A stretch of DNA of 64,000 bases from Gammaproteobacteria bacterium UBA2965 (GTDB lineage: Bacteria; Pseudomonadota; Gammaproteobacteria; Pseudomonadales; Azotimanducaceae). The translations under genes were made by a program, and so were the position numbers. Below the pieces are notes generated by a model. The model was not told the DNA's origin, did not search any database, and saw nothing but the letters and a program-made list of their open reading frames with translations. Of the stretch, positions 60,782 to 64,000 are shown one piece after another. How positions within the stretch are numbered: position 1 is the stretch's first letter; each line of letters opens with the position of its first letter. The stretch covers positions 131,777 through 195,776 of the forward strand of contig DEBD01000037.1 in the NCBI GenBank assembly GCA_002348385.1, written 5' to 3'.

Positions 60782-62137
60782 ATGTTTCAAGCGTGCAGCC
60801 CCTCCAACACAAGGCAAAACATGTCACCCCGCTTACGCGGCCGCAATCTCCTAAAACGGACGGTACGAAGCGCGTGGCCGCTAGTTTTAGCCGGAAGCTG
60901 CGTCGCCACAGCCGGTGAGCATCCCACCCTCATTCACGCAGGCAAGCTTATCGACGTAGTCGCAGGCAAGGTCCTGGAAACACAAAGCATCGTGATCGCC
61001 GACGGCAGGATTCAAGCTGTGGAAGCGGGCTATCGGGAAGCGGCGGACGCCATCGATCTGACCAACGCCACCGTCATGCCCGGCTGGCTCGACATGCACG
61101 TTCACATCGCGAGCGAAAACAATCCGAACCGGCGCACCGAGCGGTTTACCATGAACCCGGCGGATCACGCGTACCGCTCCGTGGTATACGCTGAGCGAAC
61201 CTTGATGGCCGGCTTCACCACCGTACGCGACCTGGGCACCATGCACGGGTTGGCGCAATCGCTGCGCAATGCCATCAATCAGGGCTGGGTGGTGGGCCCG
61301 CGGGTCTTCACCGCCGGCAAGAGTCTGGCCACCACAGGGGGCCACGCCGACCCCAGCAACGGCGTGAACGCCAAGCTCAGCGAAGATCCAGGCCCGGCTG
61401 AGGGCGTGGTGAACTCTGTCAGCGATGCTTACAAGGGCGTGCGCGCCCGCTACAAGGAGGGGGCGGACCTCATCAAGATCACCGCCACCGGCGGCGTTTT
61501 GAGCCAGGCCAAGAGCGGTCAGAACCCGCAGTTCACGTTGGAAGAGATTCAGGCCATCGTTGCAGCGGCCGAGGACTACGGATTCAAAGTAGCCGCCCAT
61601 GCACACGGCGCCGAGGGCATGAAGCGCGCGGTGCTTGCCGGGGTGCACTCCATCGAGCACGGCACGCTGATGAGCGACGAAGTGATGCGTCTCATGAAGC
61701 GCGAAGGCACCTGGTACGTGCCCACCATAGTGGCTGGCAAGTTCGTCGCCGAAAAAGCCGAACAGCCGGGCTATTTCTCGGAATTGGTGCGACCCAAAGC
61801 GGCCGCCATCGGCCCCAAGCTTCACGACACTTTCGGCCGCGCGTATCGCACCGGCGTGAAGATCGCGTTCGGCACCGACTCGGGCGTCTCCCCCCATGGC
61901 GACAATTGGAAGGAGTTCCTTTACATGATTGAGGCGGGCATGCCACCCATGGAGGCCATCCAGAGCGCCACCGCGTCCGCTGCCGAGCTGCTGGGCGAGA
62001 GCGACAACCTGGGCGCCATCACGCCAGGAAAGTTCGCCGATATCATTGCGGTGCCCGGTGACCTGATGGCGGACCCCGACCTGTTCGGCAAGGTCCACTT
62101 CGTGATGAAGCAGGGCGTGGTCTACAAACAACCGTAA
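60782..62137 (+). CDS. Metal-dependent amidohydrolase, exported
   Basis: A 451-residue imidazolonepropionase-like amidohydrolase. VMPGWLDMHVHIASENN has the HxH metal pair, LIKITATGGVLSQ the Lys that is usually carboxylated, FKVAAHAHGAEGMKRA and HSIEHGTL the two further His, and FGTDSGV the Asp. A hydrophobic segment near residues 35-47 (WPLVLAGSCVATAG) suggests export. AGGA is present before the ATG at 60782; ATG 60821 is an alternative. The family hydrolyses cyclic amides, dipeptides or organic nitrogen compounds; substrate unknown. Confidence 0.88.
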   Translation: MFQACSPSNTRQNMSPRLRGRNLLKRTVRSAWPLVLAGSCVATAGEHPTLIHAGKLIDVVAGKVLETQSIVIADGRIQAVEAGYREAADAIDLTNATVMPGWLDMHVHIASENNPNRRTERFTMNPADHAYRSVVYAERTLMAGFTTVRDLGTMHGLAQSLRNAINQGWVVGPRVFTAGKSLATTGGHADPSNGVNAKLSEDPGPAEGVVNSVSDAYKGVRARYKEGADLIKITATGGVLSQAKSGQNPQFTLEEIQAIVAAAEDYGFKVAAHAHGAEGMKRAVLAGVHSIEHGTLMSDEVMRLMKREGTWYVPTIVAGKFVAEKAEQPGYFSELVRPKAAAIGPKLHDTFGRAYRTGVKIAFGTDSGVSPHGDNWKEFLYMIEAGMPPMEAIQSATASAAELLGESDNLGAITPGKFADIIAVPGDLMADPDLFGKVHFVMKQGVVYKQP

Positions 62138-62146
62138 GCAAGCAAA

Positions 62147-63400
62147 CTGAGCGATCCGAAACCCAATAAGGCCTTCTACGGCTGGGTCATCGTGGCGGTA
62201 CTCACCGCCGCCAATGCCATCGGCCAGGCATTGGCTTCGTTGAATCTGGGTTTGTTCATCAAACCCATGGGCGACGAGCTCGGCATCAGCCGCGCCGAAT
62301 TCGGATGGGCCGGCAGTGTGCGTTCCATCGCCGGCGCCGCCACCAGCCCATGGATGGGGCGCCTGGTGGACCGCCACGGCGCGCGCTGGCTGCTGGCGGG
62401 TACGACGTTCATCGCCGGGCTGGCCGTCATGGCGCTGGCATGGATCGACGCAGGCTGGCAGCTCATCGCGCTGATCGGCCTCATGGGCCTGGTCGGGGTC
62501 CTTGGGCCCAATCAGCTCACTACCACGGTGCCGGTGCTGAAGTGGTTCGTCGCCAAGCGCTCCCGGGCCGTGGCCATTCTCTCCATCGGCGCCCCGCTGG
62601 GTGCAGTGCTGTTCCTGCCGCTCACCCAGTACTTCATCGACGACTTCGGCTGGCGGGTCGCCTGGCTGCTGCTAGGCGCGATCGCCATCGTGGTCATCGT
62701 GCCCACGTCGCTGAAATACGTGCGCCGCGAGCCCGAAGACATGGGACTGCTGCCAGACGGTCGGGTTGCCTCAAGCAGCGGCTCGGGTGATCTGGATGGC
62801 ATCGAGGAATACAGCTGGACCACGAAACAGGCGCTGCGCCACCGGTCATTCTGGCAGCTCGCCATGGTGTTCAGCGTGGTCATGTTCGCCCTGGGCACCA
62901 TGGCCCTGCACCGGCTGCCCGCCTTCGTGGAGCGTGGAATCGACCCCACCTGGGTCGCCTGGGCGGTGGCATTCGATGCAACGCTGGCCAGCATCAGCAC
63001 GCTGATCCTCGGGGCGCTGGGCAGCCGCGTGCCCGTGCGCTACCTGGGCGGCGCCGGCCTTGCACTCATGGGTCTGTCGGCCTGGATTTTGCTGGTGGGG
63101 CGCACTGCGGAGGAGATGTTCCTGTCCATGGGCTTGTTCGGGTTCGGTATCGGCGGACTCCTGTACATGCAGAACATCATCTGGGCCGACTACTTCGGCC
63201 GCGCCCACGTGGGCGCCATCCGTGGCCTGGTCAACCCCATCACCATGCTGGTCTCGGCAACCGGCGCACCCATTGCGGGTTACGTGTTCGACATCACCGG
63301 CAGCTACGAGCCCATCTGGGAAGTTAGCATCTGGCTGATGGCGCTGGGTACGGTTGCCGTTCTGCTCACCCCACCGCCCGAGCCGCCGCGAGACGCTTAA
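62147..63400 (+). CDS. MFS transporter, apparent CUG start
   Basis: A twelve-helix carrier with 417 residues from CTG 62147. Between the previous stop (62135-62137) and GTG 62192 the frame has no ATG, GTG or TTG; it reads LSDPKPNKAFYGWVIVAVLT, a typical MFS beginning in which the CTG would encode the initiator Met. GTG 62192 would cut helix 1. FIKPMGDELGISRAEFGWAG and GRLVDRHGARWLLAG (motif A) follow, as in monocarboxylate-type carriers. It is 9 bp after the amidohydrolase stop, so translational coupling can help start at a weak codon. Confidence 0.84.
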   Translation: MSDPKPNKAFYGWVIVAVLTAANAIGQALASLNLGLFIKPMGDELGISRAEFGWAGSVRSIAGAATSPWMGRLVDRHGARWLLAGTTFIAGLAVMALAWIDAGWQLIALIGLMGLVGVLGPNQLTTTVPVLKWFVAKRSRAVAILSIGAPLGAVLFLPLTQYFIDDFGWRVAWLLLGAIAIVVIVPTSLKYVRREPEDMGLLPDGRVASSSGSGDLDGIEEYSWTTKQALRHRSFWQLAMVFSVVMFALGTMALHRLPAFVERGIDPTWVAWAVAFDATLASISTLILGALGSRVPVRYLGGAGLALMGLSAWILLVGRTAEEMFLSMGLFGFGIGGLLYMQNIIWADYFGRAHVGAIRGLVNPITMLVSATGAPIAGYVFDITGSYEPIWEVSIWLMALGTVAVLLTPPPEPPRDA

Positions 63401-63436
63401 GCCAAGTCCCTCTGCACGACGAATCGCGCCACTGGG

Positions 63437-63934
63437 TTACGCCGGCTGGTAGCTGAGATCGTCCTTTGAGCGCTTGCCCTGGTTGAAGTTCTCGTTCGGA
63501 TATTCGCGGGGCACGTCCTTGATCTCGCTCCAGTCGTAGACCACCACACGGTCCGCGATCTTCCACTGACCCAGGCGCTTCTCGAAGCGGTCCACGTAGC
63601 GGCCACCGAAGGTTTCGAGCACGGTGGTGCCCTCCTGAATCAGGCGGTGGTAGGCCGTGAAATAGGTCTCCACGCGCGCGGCATCGCCATTCGGAAAGAT
63701 GTTGATCTGATGCAGGTTGTGCATGGTAGCTTCCACCCGCCCAGCCATGGCTTCCACCACCCGATCGGCAAACTCAACGCCCAAGCCTTTGAAACCGCCG
63801 TGGTCATCGGTGCCGTCCGCGTGGTACACAGAGCGAATCAGCTCAGCGTCACCTCGGTCGACGCCACGGCAATAGCGCCTGAGCACCTGCTCTATCTCGT
63901 AGCGGTCCTGCATTTCCTGCGTCACGTCTGACAT
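63437..63934 (-). CDS. NTF2-like (SnoaL/nuclear transport factor 2) family protein
   Basis: A 165-residue cone-fold protein. MQDRYEIEQVLRRYCRGVDR, LIRSVYHADGTDDHGGFKGL and HNLHQINIFPNGDAARVETY, then RFEKRLGQWKIADRVVVYDW, match the SnoaL-like group that includes oxygenase beta-subunit relatives. It is distinct from the one at 39240. It is transcribed towards the preceding MFS gene, with its promoter near the right edge of the window. Role is unclear; possibly a dehydratase or isomerase for hydroxylated intermediates. Confidence 0.82.
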   Translation of the reverse strand: MSDVTQEMQDRYEIEQVLRRYCRGVDRGDAELIRSVYHADGTDDHGGFKGLGVEFADRVVEAMAGRVEATMHNLHQINIFPNGDAARVETYFTAYHRLIQEGTTVLETFGGRYVDRFEKRLGQWKIADRVVVYDWSEIKDVPREYPNENFNQGKRSKDDLSYQPA

Positions 63935-64000
63935 ATTCCCTCCTGCGGGCTCACTATCTATGCGAACGGTTCAGTCCTACGTGGACAGGTCTGTCCCTAC

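Noticed and set aside
60887..62377. A 496-residue minus-strand open frame
   Set aside because: It is the shadow of the amidohydrolase gene, typical of GC-rich DNA, with no recognisable domain.
1..64000. CRISPR arrays, tRNA or rRNA genes, insertion sequences, prophage genes
   Set aside because: I read for repeated spacers, tRNA arms, transposase motifs and phage structural genes and saw none that could be supported.

Overview
The window is about 64 kb of GC-rich, gene-dense DNA from a Gram-negative bacterium. It carries a TonB-dependent receptor, an RND efflux pump with its adaptor, a lipobox alkaline phosphatase and secreted periplasmic hydrolases. The TonB box style and the mix of oxygenases with CoA-ester catabolism look like a (probably marine) gammaproteobacterium, but no rRNA or housekeeping marker is present, so taxonomy is an inference. 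TGA ends several ordinary genes here, so the genetic code is standard.

Layout. 1-2.9 kb: an SDR cut by the left edge, a carboxymuconolactone-decarboxylase (CMD) protein, a patch of gene debris and an A/T-richer sulfotransferase. 2.9-7.4 kb: a two-gene AhpD/CMD operon, whose second gene is read through an in-frame UGA, divergent from a FabH-like synthase, SRPBCC, aldo/keto reductase and F420-type flavin oxidoreductase operon. 7.4-10.7 kb (minus): acyl-CoA synthetase, enoyl-CoA hydratase and an SDR-fold protein with the halohydrin dehalogenase signature. 10.8-17.1 kb: a glutathione transferase with an in-frame UGA at the catalytic position, aldo/keto reductase, P450, luciferase-like oxidoreductase, Rieske oxygenase and a second GST. 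17.1-24.8 kb: GPH transporter, CaiB CoA-transferase, RDD and PQQ-propeller proteins, acyl-CoA synthetase, MFS. 24.8-34.1 kb: penicillin-acylase-type hydrolase, Rieske oxygenase, TetR regulator, class-C serine hydrolase, paired acyl-CoA dehydrogenases, enoyl-CoA hydratase. 34.1-42.1 kb (minus): phosphatase, dienelactone hydrolase, thiolase-fold protein with DUF35 partner, acyl-CoA dehydrogenase, NTF2-like protein, sucrase/ferredoxin-like protein, GPH transporter. 42.3-48.9 kb: glyoxalase-fold proteins, transporters, methyltransferase, zinc-independent MDR, enoyl-CoA hydratase. 49-53.3 kb: RND efflux pair. 53.4-64 kb: two more Rieske oxygenases around a TonB receptor, a P450, amidohydrolase, MFS and NTF2-like protein.

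Taken together this is a catabolic region. Hydrophobic, probably polycyclic or terpenoid/steroid-like substrates would be taken up (TonB receptor, GPH/MFS carriers), oxidised (four Rieske alpha subunits, two P450s, flavin enzymes), activated to CoA esters and shortened by beta-oxidation or aldol cleavage. The substrate is not established. The most notable observations are two probable selenocysteine-encoding UGA codons with bacterial SECIS-like hairpins, a halohydrin-dehalogenase-type protein, three exactly 21-bp-spaced operator-like repeats before the TonB receptor, and two genes that seem to begin at non-canonical AUC and CUG codons.
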